This document shows positions 34,950 to 43,616 of a stretch of DNA of 64,000 nt, one piece after another. Under the pieces are notes generated by a model. It searched no databases. It had not been told where the DNA came from and was given only the letters and a program-made list of their open reading frames with translations. Every line of letters starts with the position of its first letter. Within the stretch, counting starts at the first letter, position 1. Origin of the DNA: Bacillota bacterium (GTDB lineage: Bacteria; Bacillota; Clostridia; Lachnospirales; Lachnospiraceae); contig JAEYRK010000098.1 of the NCBI GenBank assembly GCA_023435645.1, positions 1 to 64,000 of the forward strand, written 5' to 3'. The position numbers and the translations under genes are program-made.

Positions 34950-35933
34950 TTAATGATCGTAAGGCTTAATTGTTTGGATGGTACCATCTGCATTGAAGGT
35001 AAGCTCAGTGAACTTGACACAGCGCTTATGGTTTACGCCCTTTGATAAGGAGCTATCATGGTAGAACAGATACCACTTGTCCTTAAATTGTACTACAGAG
35101 TGGTGAGTTGTCCAACCGATCACAGGCTCAAGAATTCTTCCCTTATAGGTAAAGGGACCCATCGGGTTATCACTTACAGCATAAACAATATAATGGGTGG
35201 TACCTGTGGAATAGGTAAGGTAGTATAAACCATTATACTTAAATACCCATGCCGCTTCAAAAAATCTTCTATCTTCATCACCGGCAAGAATCGGATTTCC
35301 GTTCTCGTCAAGTATCGCTATTTCCTTAAGAGGCTCGGTTATATTTAGCATATCTTCGCTTAATTCAGCTACCAGCGGACCTAATGCAGGCTGATCCGGT
35401 GCAGGCTCTAAACCATCAGGGTTAAAGCTGCCGGTCTTCCACTTCTCCAGCTGACCGCCCCAAAGACCACCGACGTACAGATAAGCTTTATTATCATCAT
35501 CAATGTAAACAGCGGGATCGATACTATAGGTGCCTTCCATATAATTGGGCTGAGGAGTGAAGGGGCCTGCCGGGTTTTTGCTGGAGGCAACGCCGATACG
35601 GAAAATCCCGTCCTTATCCTTAGCAGGGTAAAAGAGATAATATAATCCGTTCTTATAGGCTGCATCGGGTGCCCACATCTGTTTGCTAACCCACGGTACA
35701 TCTTTCTTATGAAGTGCTACACCATGGTCAACACAGGGGGAGTTTAAGTCATCCATGGAAAGGATATGATAATCCTCCATTTGATACTGGTCTCCATTGT
35801 CGTTATCTTCAACAACAAGATCCAGGTCGTGGGAAGGATAGATATAGAGCTTTCCTTCAAATACATGGGCTGAAGGGTCTGCGGTATAAATATGGGTCAC
35901 CAAAGGCTCATTAGGTTTCGTATTATTTTCCAT
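34950..35933 (-). CDS. Glycoside hydrolase family 43-type arabinosidase/xylosidase
   Basis: 327-residue five-bladed beta-propeller glycosidase. HIYTADPSAHVFEGKLYIYPSHD carries the N-terminal catalytic-base Asp, YSIDPAVYIDDD the pKa-modulating Asp, and FFEAAWVFKYNGLYYLTYS the acid Glu. There is no signal peptide, so it should cleave arabino- or xylo-oligosaccharides imported into the cytoplasm. The open frame extends 59 codons further, but AAGGAGA directly before ATG 35933 fixes the start. Activity (arabinofuranosidase or xylosidase) is not decided by the sequence. It has its own promoter and a shared terminator, so it is monocistronic. Confidence 0.9.
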   Translation of the reverse strand: MENNTKPNEPLVTHIYTADPSAHVFEGKLYIYPSHDLDLVVEDNDNGDQYQMEDYHILSMDDLNSPCVDHGVALHKKDVPWVSKQMWAPDAAYKNGLYYLFYPAKDKDGIFRIGVASSKNPAGPFTPQPNYMEGTYSIDPAVYIDDDNKAYLYVGGLWGGQLEKWKTGSFNPDGLEPAPDQPALGPLVAELSEDMLNITEPLKEIAILDENGNPILAGDEDRRFFEAAWVFKYNGLYYLTYSTGTTHYIVYAVSDNPMGPFTYKGRILEPVIGWTTHHSVVQFKDKWYLFYHDSSLSKGVNHKRCVKFTELTFNADGTIQTIKPYDH

Positions 35934-35985
35934 TTTTGCTTCTCCTTGTAGATAAAATAATATTAAGTAATAAAACTCTAAATCC

Positions 35986-36013
35986 ATTATATCAAAGGAA
36001 TGAAAACAATCAA
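35986..36013 (-). promoter_or_regulatory. Promoter of the GH43 gene
   Basis: On the minus strand TTGATT (complement of 36008-36013), 16-bp spacer, TATAAT (complement of 35986-35991). The predicted leader is about 45 nt. Confidence 0.7.
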
Positions 36014-36268
36014 GGAAAATCCATACAAAAATACTAATTTGTAAAAAAATATAAGGAATGCTTGCATCGTTTGACTGTAATGAATGGGTTATAGTATGAA
36101 ATAATTCCATTCACCAAAATATTACATATCATATTATATGGATGGATGAAGCCCATGGTATCATGGTCATAGGAAAGATTAGTTCATAATTTGATGGATT
36201 TATGGCGATGATAGTTCTATGATAGAAATATCATCCGGTGAGATAAAAAGGGAAGGGATAAGAGCTAT

Positions 36269-36886
36269 ATGAGGGTCAGAACGAAAATATTTGAATACGG
36301 ATGTAGGGAGATGGAGTATCTGAAGCAGGCAGATAAAGCGCTGGGTAGCGCAATAGACCGGATCGGTAAGGTGGAACGAGTGATCATTCCGGATTTATTT
36401 CCCGGCTTGATGTATGTGATGATCGGGCAGCAAATATCCCTTAAGGCAGCCCGAACGATCTGGGACAGATTGCAGGAGTATTTTACAGAGGTTATACCGG
36501 AGGTTCTGGCAGAGGCCTCTGTAGAAGAGATTCAAGCGCTGGGATTGCCGACAAAGCGCGCAGGTTATATGAAAGAAATTGCGCAGAGGATTACCGAAGG
36601 CGATTTTGATCTGGGAAGACTGTATCAGCTTTCAGATCAGGAAGTAATTGGTGAGCTTACCAAGCTTCACGGGATTGGTGTATGGACAGCGGAAATGCTA
36701 CTGTTAAATTCCATGGAACGACCTGATATCGTCAGCTTCGGGGATATCGCGATCCGTCGGGGGATGATGCTGCTGTATGGTCTGGATTTACTAAGCAGAG
36801 AGCAGTTCGAGGAATACAGAAGCCGGTTTTCACCCTACGGCTCTGTTGCATCAATCTATCTTTGGAGAATCTCATATGGGGAGTAA
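36269..36886 (+). CDS. AlkA-like DNA-3-methyladenine glycosylase (HhH-GPD)
   Basis: 205-residue base-excision repair glycosylase of the HhH-GPD superfamily. It has MIGQQISLKAARTIW early in the chain, the helix-hairpin-helix LHGIGVWTAEMLLL and the catalytic Asp in DIVSFGDIAIRRG. It lacks the N-terminal domain of E. coli AlkA and resembles the short bacterial MAG forms. It should remove alkylated purines. GAAGGGATAAG precedes the start. Monocistronic as far as can be seen. Confidence 0.88.
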   Translation: MRVRTKIFEYGCREMEYLKQADKALGSAIDRIGKVERVIIPDLFPGLMYVMIGQQISLKAARTIWDRLQEYFTEVIPEVLAEASVEEIQALGLPTKRAGYMKEIAQRITEGDFDLGRLYQLSDQEVIGELTKLHGIGVWTAEMLLLNSMERPDIVSFGDIAIRRGMMLLYGLDLLSREQFEEYRSRFSPYGSVASIYLWRISYGE

Positions 36887-37189
36887 ATGACCATAAAACA
36901 GCGGAGGAAGTATGTCAGTTCATCGGGATGAATGAAGCGGTCAGCGGAAAAACCATAAAATTGATATGAGTATCAAAATTGATAAGAATATTAAATTAGA
37001 TAAAAATAGATTGATTAAATTATTTCATAAAAATAATATAAAAGTACTATATTTAAATTGCATACAATGTGTTATGATAATTAGTAATCATTATTATTAT
37101 TAGAAATAGATTGTTCCACTGTCAGTTTCAGCGAAGATAAGAATACTTGCTTCGGATAAATAATAAATTATTTTTTAGGAGGTCGTAAG
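36887..37189 (+). other. AT-rich intergenic region
   Basis: 303 bp, strongly AT-rich with overlapping TTGAT/ATAAAAA words around 36960-37020. A weak promoter-like pair (TATTTA at 37050-37055 and TATGAT at 37073-37078, spacer 17) precedes the NADH oxidase. I see no gene or strong hairpin. Confidence 0.4.
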
Positions 37190-38551
37190 ATGAAGGTAAT
37201 TGTAATCGGATGTACTCATGCTGGTACTTCTGCAGTAAAAACAATACTAAGGGAGTACCCGGGGAGTGAAGTAACAGTTTTCGAACGTAATGATAATATA
37301 TCCTTCCTATCCTGCGGAATTGCATTATATGTAGGGGGTGTGGTAAAGGATGCTGCCGGTCTATTCTATTCAAATCCGGATGAGCTGTCCAAGCTGGGAG
37401 CAAAGATAAAAATCCGTCATAATGTTAAGCATATAGATACAGAAGCAAAAAAGGTTCTGGCAGAGGATTTGAACACCGGAAGAGAATTTGAAGAGGAATA
37501 TGATAAGCTGGTGATCACGACAGGCTCCTGGCCTGTTATTCCGCCGATTCCAGGCATTGAAAGCAAGAATATTCTTCTCTGTAAGAATTATGAGCAGGCA
37601 AATGTAATTATCAACAAGGCAAAGGAAGTTCATAAGGTTATTATCGTAGGTGGCGGCTATATCGGAATTGAGCTTGTAGAAGCCTTCCAGAAATCCGGTA
37701 AGGAGGTTACCCTGATTGATGGTCTGGACCGGATTCTGAATAAGTACCTGGATAAGGAGTTCACGGATGTTCTGGAAGGAGATCTACAGGAGAGAGGTGT
37801 CAAGCTGGCACTGAACCAGCCGGTAAAGAGCTTTACGGCAGGCCCTGACGGAGCGGTAACCGGTGTGATAACCTCTGAAGGTGAATATGCAGCTGATATG
37901 ATTATCCTTTGCGTTGGCTTCCGCCCGAATAACGATTTACTGAAGGGTAAGGTGGATATGCTGCCAAACGGGGCAATCCTCGTGGATGATTATATGAGAA
38001 CCAGTAACCCTGATATCTATTCGGCAGGAGACAGCTGTGCTGTTCATTATAATCCGAACAGAAACTATGCCTATATCCCGTTAGCAACGAATGCTGTCCG
38101 CATGGGTTCCTTAGTGGGAATGAACATCATGGAACCAAGAGTGAAGTATCGCGGTACACAATCCACCTCAGGACTCCATTTGTTCGGTTATAACATAGGG
38201 TCGACCGGTGTAACTGTGAGCAGTGCTCCCCAGCTGGGCTTGAATGTCCGTTCCGTTATTGTAAAGGATAATTACAGACCGGAATTCATGCCAACCACCG
38301 AGGAGGTTCTGATGCAGTTGGTATATGAGGTTGGAACCAACAGAATTGTCGGAGGACAGGTCATGTCAAAATATGATGTTACCCAGTCTGCGAATACCTT
38401 ATCCTTGGCTATCCAGAACAATATGACGATAGAGGATCTGGCCTATGTAGATTTCTTCTTCCAGCCGCATTTTGACCGTCCATGGAATTATCTGAATATC
38501 CTGGCCCATGCTGCACTGGAGCAGGAGAGAAGGCTTGGGGACGAAGCATAA
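37190..38551 (+). CDS. nox: NADH oxidase/CoA-disulfide reductase family flavoprotein (Nox-like)
   Basis: 453-residue FAD/NAD-dependent oxidoreductase: IVIGCTHAGTSAV (FAD-binding), redox-active Cys42 in FLSCGIALY, VIIVGGGYIGIELVEAF (NAD-binding), YSAGDSCAV (second FAD motif) and a C-terminal dimerisation domain. The single redox cysteine and overall pattern fit water-forming NADH oxidase, which detoxifies O2 in anaerobes and regenerates NAD+. TTAGGAGGTCG gives a strong ribosome binding site. The YkgJ-like gene follows at 68 bp and a related enzyme fused to sulfur domains is at 39549. Confidence 0.9.
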   Translation: MKVIVIGCTHAGTSAVKTILREYPGSEVTVFERNDNISFLSCGIALYVGGVVKDAAGLFYSNPDELSKLGAKIKIRHNVKHIDTEAKKVLAEDLNTGREFEEEYDKLVITTGSWPVIPPIPGIESKNILLCKNYEQANVIINKAKEVHKVIIVGGGYIGIELVEAFQKSGKEVTLIDGLDRILNKYLDKEFTDVLEGDLQERGVKLALNQPVKSFTAGPDGAVTGVITSEGEYAADMIILCVGFRPNNDLLKGKVDMLPNGAILVDDYMRTSNPDIYSAGDSCAVHYNPNRNYAYIPLATNAVRMGSLVGMNIMEPRVKYRGTQSTSGLHLFGYNIGSTGVTVSSAPQLGLNVRSVIVKDNYRPEFMPTTEEVLMQLVYEVGTNRIVGGQVMSKYDVTQSANTLSLAIQNNMTIEDLAYVDFFFQPHFDRPWNYLNILAHAALEQERRLGDEA

Positions 38552-38619
38552 TCCGTTATGAAGGTAATATCCAAATGACCTACTGAGCAATCAAAAATTT
38601 TTTAAAAAGAGGTATTTAT

Positions 38620-38880
38620 ATGGAATGTAGACCTGGATGTGCCGCCTGCTGTATTGCACCGTCGATCTCTTCCCCGATTCCGGGTATGCCGGAGGGTAAG
38701 CCGGCGGGAGTAAGCTGCATACAGCTGACTGAGGATTATCTATGTAAGCTGTTCAATAGGCCTGACAGACCAAGGGTTTGTAGCAGCCTAAGTCCATCCC
38801 CGGAGATGTGCGGGAGCACTGTTCAGGATGCAATCCGCTATCTAGAGGAATTAGAGAAAGCAACCATGCATAGTGCATAG
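38620..38880 (+). CDS. YkgJ family cysteine-cluster protein
   Basis: 86-residue protein with the N-terminal cluster [20 protein letters not shown] (C-x3-C-x2-C-C) and later single Cys in SCIQLT, YLCKLF, RVCSSL and EMCGST. This matches YkgJ-like small proteins thought to bind zinc or an Fe-S cluster. Role unknown. It lies 68 bp after the NADH oxidase in the same direction and ends at a clear terminator, so it is probably cotranscribed with the oxidase. Confidence 0.85.
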   Translation: MECRPGCAACCIAPSISSPIPGMPEGKPAGVSCIQLTEDYLCKLFNRPDRPRVCSSLSPSPEMCGSTVQDAIRYLEELEKATMHSA

Positions 38881-38915
38881 AATGATATATGGATTGCTAA
38901 GCATAATGTAATTAG

Positions 38916-38952
38916 AAAGAACGCTGAGGAGATTAAGGCAGCGTTCTTTTTT
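38916..38952 (+). terminator. Rho-independent terminator after the nox/YkgJ unit
   Basis: AAAGAACGCTG (38916-38926) pairs perfectly with CAGCGTTCTTT (38939-38949), followed by TTTATC. Confidence 0.88.
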
Positions 38953-39011
38953 ATCCCAATCCGGTTTTATTCGGATCATGCGTATACTTCGTGACTAAGT
39001 TACATAGGAAT

Positions 39012-39041
39012 TTGACATCTATATTACAATAACGTAATATA
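39012..39041 (+). promoter_or_regulatory. Promoter with overlapping ArsR-type operator
   Basis: TTGACA (39012-39017), 17-bp spacer, TAATAT (39035-39040). The perfect inverted repeat TATATTAC (39020-39027) / GTAATATA (39034-39041), 6-nt centre, fills spacer and -10, so a bound dimer would block RNA polymerase. It fits autoregulation by the ArsR-family gene that follows. Confidence 0.75.
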
Positions 39042-39123
39042 CGAATATAGTAATAACATACTTAACGAATTACATAAATACACCTATTACATAAATGGTA
39101 TAAGAGCATAAGGGGGATGAACA

Positions 39124-39429
39124 ATGGAGAGAACAATTAAGGAATATGAATCAAAGGCTGAGCTTCTGAAGGTTCTGGCACATCCAATCAGACTGTGTAT
39201 CGTGAAGGGCTTGCTGGATAACAAAGAGTGCAATGTTACCTACATGCAGAATTGCCTGAATTCTCCTCAATCCACCATATCCCAGCATATACAAAAGCTC
39301 AGGGCAGCCGGTGTGATCGAGGGAAGAAGAGAAGGACTGGAGATTTATTATAGGGTATGCAATGATAAAGCGACGAAACTGATTGAGTTACTTTTTGATA
39401 TCGAATCATACGCAAAGGAAGTAAGCTGA
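39124..39429 (+). CDS. ArsR/SmtB-family transcriptional regulator, Cys-rich
   Basis: 101-residue winged-helix repressor. The recognition helix is in SPQSTISQHIQKLRAAGVIEGRREGLEIYYRV. Cysteines at 25, 36, 44 and 79 do not form the classic ELCVCDL arsenic/cadmium site. Thiol-sensing members of this family (SqrR, BigR) use two cysteines to detect persulfides, and the downstream gene is a sulfur-trafficking enzyme, so reactive-sulfur sensing is my preferred inference. The promoter upstream carries an inverted repeat exactly over the -10. The next gene follows after 119 bp. Confidence 0.85.
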   Translation: MERTIKEYESKAELLKVLAHPIRLCIVKGLLDNKECNVTYMQNCLNSPQSTISQHIQKLRAAGVIEGRREGLEIYYRVCNDKATKLIELLFDIESYAKEVS

Positions 39430-39548
39430 AAGCTTTCACTTCAATGCTAAAGATGAATGGCAATAGGAATTGATGATACAGACGAAAATGGAATGAGAAA
39501 GAATACAGATAGGTATAATATATGCGAGAATAGTATGGAGGTAGGAAT

Positions 39549-42047
39549 ATGAGCAAGAAGGTATTAATCATTGGCGGAGTAGCAGGCGGTGCCTCCGCTG
39601 CAGCAAGATTGAGAAGATTGGATGAGAAGGCAGAGATTATCATGTTCGAAAGGGATGAGTATATCTCCTTCGCGAATTGCGGACTGCCCTATTATATCGG
39701 TGAAACCATTAAGGATAGGAACAAGCTTCTGGTCCAGACACCGGAGGCTATGAAGGCAAGATTTAACATTGATGTCAGAAACAACAGTGAGGTCATCAAG
39801 GTAGATACCGGCAATAAAAAGGTTACGGTCAACAGCAAGCAGAAGGGTGTCTATGAAGAAACCTATGATCAATTGATTCTTTCTCCCGGTGCAAAGGCAC
39901 TGAGACCGAATATACCGGGTATAAACAATGAGCGAATCTTCACCTTAAGGAATATACCGGATACGGATTCCGTCAAGTCCTATGTGGATAAGAAGGGAGT
40001 GGACAGCGCCGTTGTAATCGGCGGAGGCTATGTTGGTGTTGAAATGGCTGAGAATCTCAAGGAGAGAGGTCTGGAGGTCACCTTGGTTGAGGCCGCACCT
40101 CATATCCTGGCTCCCTTTGATTCTGATATGGTGGTATTGGCGGAGAAGGAATTAGTGCAGAGCGGCATCAGCCTAATACTAAACGATGGAGTCAAAGCCT
40201 TCACGGAGGTCGGAAACAGGGTAGAAATCACCTTAAACAGCGATACTAAGCTGACAGCTGATATGGTCATTCTTGCCATCGGTGTAACTCCTGATACTGC
40301 TTTCCTAAAGGACAGTGGAATTGAATTCGGACCAAGAGGACATATTCTGGTTAACGAAAGGATGGAAACCAGTGTTGCCGATGTCTATGCAGTTGGTGAT
40401 GCAGTTGAGGTGGTTGATTATATTACAAAATCTAAGACTGCCATACCCTTGGCGGGACCGGCAAACAAACAGGGTAGAATAGCAGCGGATAATGTGGCAG
40501 GAATAAAATCCTCCTTTAAAGGGTCCCAGGGAACCTCAATCATCAAGATTTTCGGTTTGACTGCAGCAGGCACCGGGGCCAATGAGAGAACTCTGCAGAG
40601 ATTAAATATTCCTTATAAGACGATTATGATTCATCCCGTATCCCATGCCTCCTATTATCCGGGAGCAGTTCCGATGACACTGAAGCTGATCTTTAATAAA
40701 GAGGGTAAGGTACTTGGAGCACAGGGAATCGGTTATGACGGAGTGGATAAGAGAATTGATGTACTGGCAACCGTGATCAGACTGGGTGGTACGGTTGAGG
40801 ATCTGACGGAATTGGAGTTGTCCTATGCTCCTCCATTCTCCTCTGCGAAGGATCCCGTGAATATGGCCGGCTTTGTTGCTCAGAATGTCCTTACCGGAAG
40901 ATCAAAGACGATGACCTGGGATGAGGTGGCTAAGCTGAGGCAGGAGGATTATATCCTTGTGGATGTTCGCACAGAGGAGGAGTATGATAACGGCCATGTA
41001 GAGGGGGCAGTAAATATACCGGTGGATTCCTTGAGAGAGAGGATGTCTGAGCTGGATCCGGGAAAGAAGATCGTGGGATACTGTCAGGTAGGTCTCAGAG
41101 GTCATGTAGCAGAAAGCATTTTGAGTCAGAATGGCTATGAGGTCATCAATGTAACCGGAGGCTATAAAGCCTATGCAGCCCAGCAGTTTGATCCTAAGCA
41201 GGGCAACAGTTCCGGGTCAAAGCAGAATAAGCAAAGCAATGGGGAAGGTAAGCGTATCGTGGTTGATGCCGATACTCAGGTGGTGAAGGAGGAAGGTAGC
41301 AGGACTGACAGCTATGATATGACGCTGGATGCCTGCGGACTCTGCTGTCCCGGACCACTGATGCAGGTGAAGGCTTCCATCAATGAGCTGGAGGAGGGGC
41401 AGATTCTTAAGGTGACAGCTTCGGATCCTGGCTTCTATGAGGATATTAAGGCCTGGTGCAAAAGAACAAATCATGAGCTGGTGAAGCTACAAAAATCCGG
41501 GGGCAATATTGTTGCCTTCATAAAAAAAAACACTCTAATTCCGCAGATTAATCAAGATGAATTCATCTTTGAAGCAAAGGATAACAAGACACTTGTGGTA
41601 TTCAGCGGTGATTTGGATCGTGCCATCGCCTCCTTCATTATTGCCAATGGAGCTGCCTCCATGGGCAGAAGGGTTACAATGTTCTTCACCTTCTGGGGAC
41701 TAAATATTCTCCGTAAGCCGGAAAAGGTAAAGGTAAATAAGGGCTTCATGGATAAAATGTTTGGAATGATGATGCCCAGAGGCAGCAGGAAGCTAAAGCT
41801 CTCCAACATGAATATGCTGGGGCTGGGAGGTAAGCTGATCCGTAAGGTAATGAAGGATAAGAATATCTCTTCACTGGAGGAGCTGATCCAGTCGGCTATT
41901 TCAAACGGAATCGAAATCGTTGCCTGCCAGATGTCTATGGATGTCATGGGTATCAAGAAGGAGGAGCTGATCGACGGAGTAAAAATTGGAGGAGTAGGCT
42001 ATTATCTGGGAGAAGCAGAGGAGGCTAATGTTAATCTTTTTGTTTAA
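39549..42047 (+). CDS. Four-domain CoA-disulfide reductase-like/rhodanese/TusA/DsrE protein
   Basis: 832 residues. 1-~440: FAD/NAD flavoprotein with VLIIGGVAGGASAA, redox Cys44 in SFANCGLPYY, VVIGGGYVGVEMAENL, VYAVGDAVEV and a dimerisation domain. ~455-550: rhodanese with catalytic Cys512 in GYCQVGLRGH. ~585-655: TusA/SirA-like domain with CGLCCPGPLMQVK (C600-P-G-P). ~675-832: DsrE/DsrF-like domain. A Ser/Lys/Gln linker separates rhodanese and TusA parts. The order suggests that persulfide is reduced or relayed from the flavin Cys to rhodanese to TusA to DsrE within one chain; this relay is inference. The start follows GGAGGTAGGA. It is expected to be under the ArsR regulator. Confidence 0.9.
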   Translation: MSKKVLIIGGVAGGASAAARLRRLDEKAEIIMFERDEYISFANCGLPYYIGETIKDRNKLLVQTPEAMKARFNIDVRNNSEVIKVDTGNKKVTVNSKQKGVYEETYDQLILSPGAKALRPNIPGINNERIFTLRNIPDTDSVKSYVDKKGVDSAVVIGGGYVGVEMAENLKERGLEVTLVEAAPHILAPFDSDMVVLAEKELVQSGISLILNDGVKAFTEVGNRVEITLNSDTKLTADMVILAIGVTPDTAFLKDSGIEFGPRGHILVNERMETSVADVYAVGDAVEVVDYITKSKTAIPLAGPANKQGRIAADNVAGIKSSFKGSQGTSIIKIFGLTAAGTGANERTLQRLNIPYKTIMIHPVSHASYYPGAVPMTLKLIFNKEGKVLGAQGIGYDGVDKRIDVLATVIRLGGTVEDLTELELSYAPPFSSAKDPVNMAGFVAQNVLTGRSKTMTWDEVAKLRQEDYILVDVRTEEEYDNGHVEGAVNIPVDSLRERMSELDPGKKIVGYCQVGLRGHVAESILSQNGYEVINVTGGYKAYAAQQFDPKQGNSSGSKQNKQSNGEGKRIVVDADTQVVKEEGSRTDSYDMTLDACGLCCPGPLMQVKASINELEEGQILKVTASDPGFYEDIKAWCKRTNHELVKLQKSGGNIVAFIKKNTLIPQINQDEFIFEAKDNKTLVVFSGDLDRAIASFIIANGAASMGRRVTMFFTFWGLNILRKPEKVKVNKGFMDKMFGMMMPRGSRKLKLSNMNMLGLGGKLIRKVMKDKNISSLEELIQSAISNGIEIVACQMSMDVMGIKKEELIDGVKIGGVGYYLGEAEEANVNLFV

Positions 42048-42146
42048 TATAGAAATTCAATGATGTCAAGCTGTTTCATTCAATGATATCAAATAGATCG
42101 TTATAATCGAGCATAGCAATATGCTTTCTATATGTAAAGAAGAAAC

Positions 42147-42198
42147 CGGACCTGAAGGGTAAGTGGATATCCTGCTTACAATTTTTGGTCCGATTTTT
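42147..42198 (+). terminator. Terminator after the four-domain sulfur protein
   Basis: CGGACC (42147-42152) pairs with GGTCCG (42187-42192), with an inner GTAAG/CTTAC helix, followed by ATTTTTTC. A second small hairpin (CTGATA/TATCAG, 42200-42219) follows directly. Confidence 0.75.
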
Positions 42199-42261
42199 TC
42201 TGATAGCAACTTGTTATCAGAAAGGTAATCTAGTATACTATAGAATAGCAGAACATGAAAT

Positions 42262-42410
42262 AAATGTAATGTGATCAAGGATAACATGGAGTAATAGTAC
42301 AGTTAACAAATGCAAGGATCAAATGCAAAGTGATGAAGGATATTAGAGCAATAGAACAGGTAATCAAATGCAAAGTGATCAAGGATATGAGTGAGTAGTA
42401 GGACAGGAAA
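42262..42410 (+). repeat. Imperfect 45-bp tandem repeat, three copies plus a fragment
   Basis: Copies at 42262-42307, 42321-42365 and 42366-42410 share AAATGCAAAGTGATCAAGGATA and a following GAGxxxTAGxACAGG stretch; a 13-bp truncated unit sits at 42308-42320. The array ends 16 bp before the start codon of the coiled-coil gene, so it lies in its leader or promoter. Confidence 0.85.
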
Positions 42411-42426
42411 AATATGGAGGCAGAGA

Positions 42427-43563
42427 ATGGAGCGTCGGAACAGAAAAAAATTACTATATCTATGGATTGCAATCACCCTTACCCTGTCTCTAACTGTCCC
42501 CGAAAGAGTTACCGGTGAAGTAAAGCCGATTACAGAGGCCCAGGAGAAACTGAAGGGAATTACCGAGGAGGAGCAGAAAACCCTGGAGGAGCTTTTTCGA
42601 TTGCAGCAGGAGATCGAGAGTATGGAACGGGAGGTCGACAGACTGACCGGAGAGATTAAGCTTATGGAGGATCGGATAACTGAGCTGGCTGAAGCAATTA
42701 GTAAGGAACAGAAGGAGTATGATGAACAGCTAGGCCTATTGGAGCAGGTTTTAGTAAGCTATCAGCGAGGTGGCCCTGCATCCTATCTGGAGCTTTTACT
42801 TCAGGCAGAGGATTTTTCAGAATTTCTCGATAATATTAACTTAATTAAGGATATCACCAAAAATATCAGTGAGCTACTGACTACTATTGATGCTTCTAAG
42901 AAGAGACTGGCAGAGCAGAAGGAGGGGCTGGAAGCAGAGAACCTTCTGTTGGAAGAGAAGCAGGAGGAGCTGAAGGAGCCCATCCGGGAGAAGAACCGTT
43001 TTGTTGCAGAACAGGAAGCCTATCTGAAGACCCTAAAGGAGGAGAAGAAAAAGTATGAGGAGCATTTGGCCAATTTAACCCTGATGTGGTCGGATCTGAA
43101 GGAGATCTTCTCCTCCATTGTCGGAGAATTCTCGCGGATCATCGGAGAAGGGTATTTTACCATGGATGACCTGAATCTAAGCTTTCACCTGTTTTTTGTC
43201 AGAGGCTCAGTCACTGACGAGACCTTTAACAGGATTTTAAAGGAGCACTCCACCCTTCCGGAAATAGTATTCAGCTTCCAGCCGGACAATATAAAGCTTA
43301 TGATTCCCGATAAGAGCCTGGTTCTGAACGGAAGATTTGAGGTGTCTGGCAAAAGTGCACTGCTCTATGTGGTTGAGAGCGGAAGCTTCTATGGAATACC
43401 CCTCGAACCGGCTTCCATCGATGAGCTCTTCAAGGAGGGTCCTCTACTAATTGATTTTGAAGCAGTGGCGGGAGAACTTGTATCGCTTGAGATTAATCTG
43501 GATTCTGTTGAAGCAAAGGATGGATTCCTGGAATTTAGGATAAGGGCAGGATTTTCATTCTGA
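42427..43563 (+). CDS. Exported coiled-coil protein, FtsEX partner (EnvC/PcsB N-domain-like)
   Basis: 378 residues. Signal peptide at ~5-28 (LLYLWIAITLTLSLTV), then long coiled coils (~45-115 and ~160-225) separated by the segment GGPASYLELLLQAEDFSEFLDNI, which is a hallmark of EnvC/PcsB-type FtsX-binding coiled coils. The C-terminal ~150 residues (from GEGYFTMDDLNLSF) show no M23, CHAP or NlpC/P60 motif; no catalytic Cys/His pair is visible. It is therefore a regulator or adaptor rather than a hydrolase. ATG 42427 behind ATGGAGGCAG is preferred over 42391. FtsE and FtsX follow in the same direction (53 bp gap). Confidence 0.75.
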   Translation: MERRNRKKLLYLWIAITLTLSLTVPERVTGEVKPITEAQEKLKGITEEEQKTLEELFRLQQEIESMEREVDRLTGEIKLMEDRITELAEAISKEQKEYDEQLGLLEQVLVSYQRGGPASYLELLLQAEDFSEFLDNINLIKDITKNISELLTTIDASKKRLAEQKEGLEAENLLLEEKQEELKEPIREKNRFVAEQEAYLKTLKEEKKKYEEHLANLTLMWSDLKEIFSSIVGEFSRIIGEGYFTMDDLNLSFHLFFVRGSVTDETFNRILKEHSTLPEIVFSFQPDNIKLMIPDKSLVLNGRFEVSGKSALLYVVESGSFYGIPLEPASIDELFKEGPLLIDFEAVAGELVSLEINLDSVEAKDGFLEFRIRAGFSF

Positions 43564-43616
43564 AGCCTCATGGTTATGGAATAACGGATATCATTTTTGG
43601 TAGAATGGAGATTATT

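Noticed and set aside
42262..42410. CRISPR array
   Set aside because: The 45-bp units are contiguous, with no unique spacers and no cas genes in the window.
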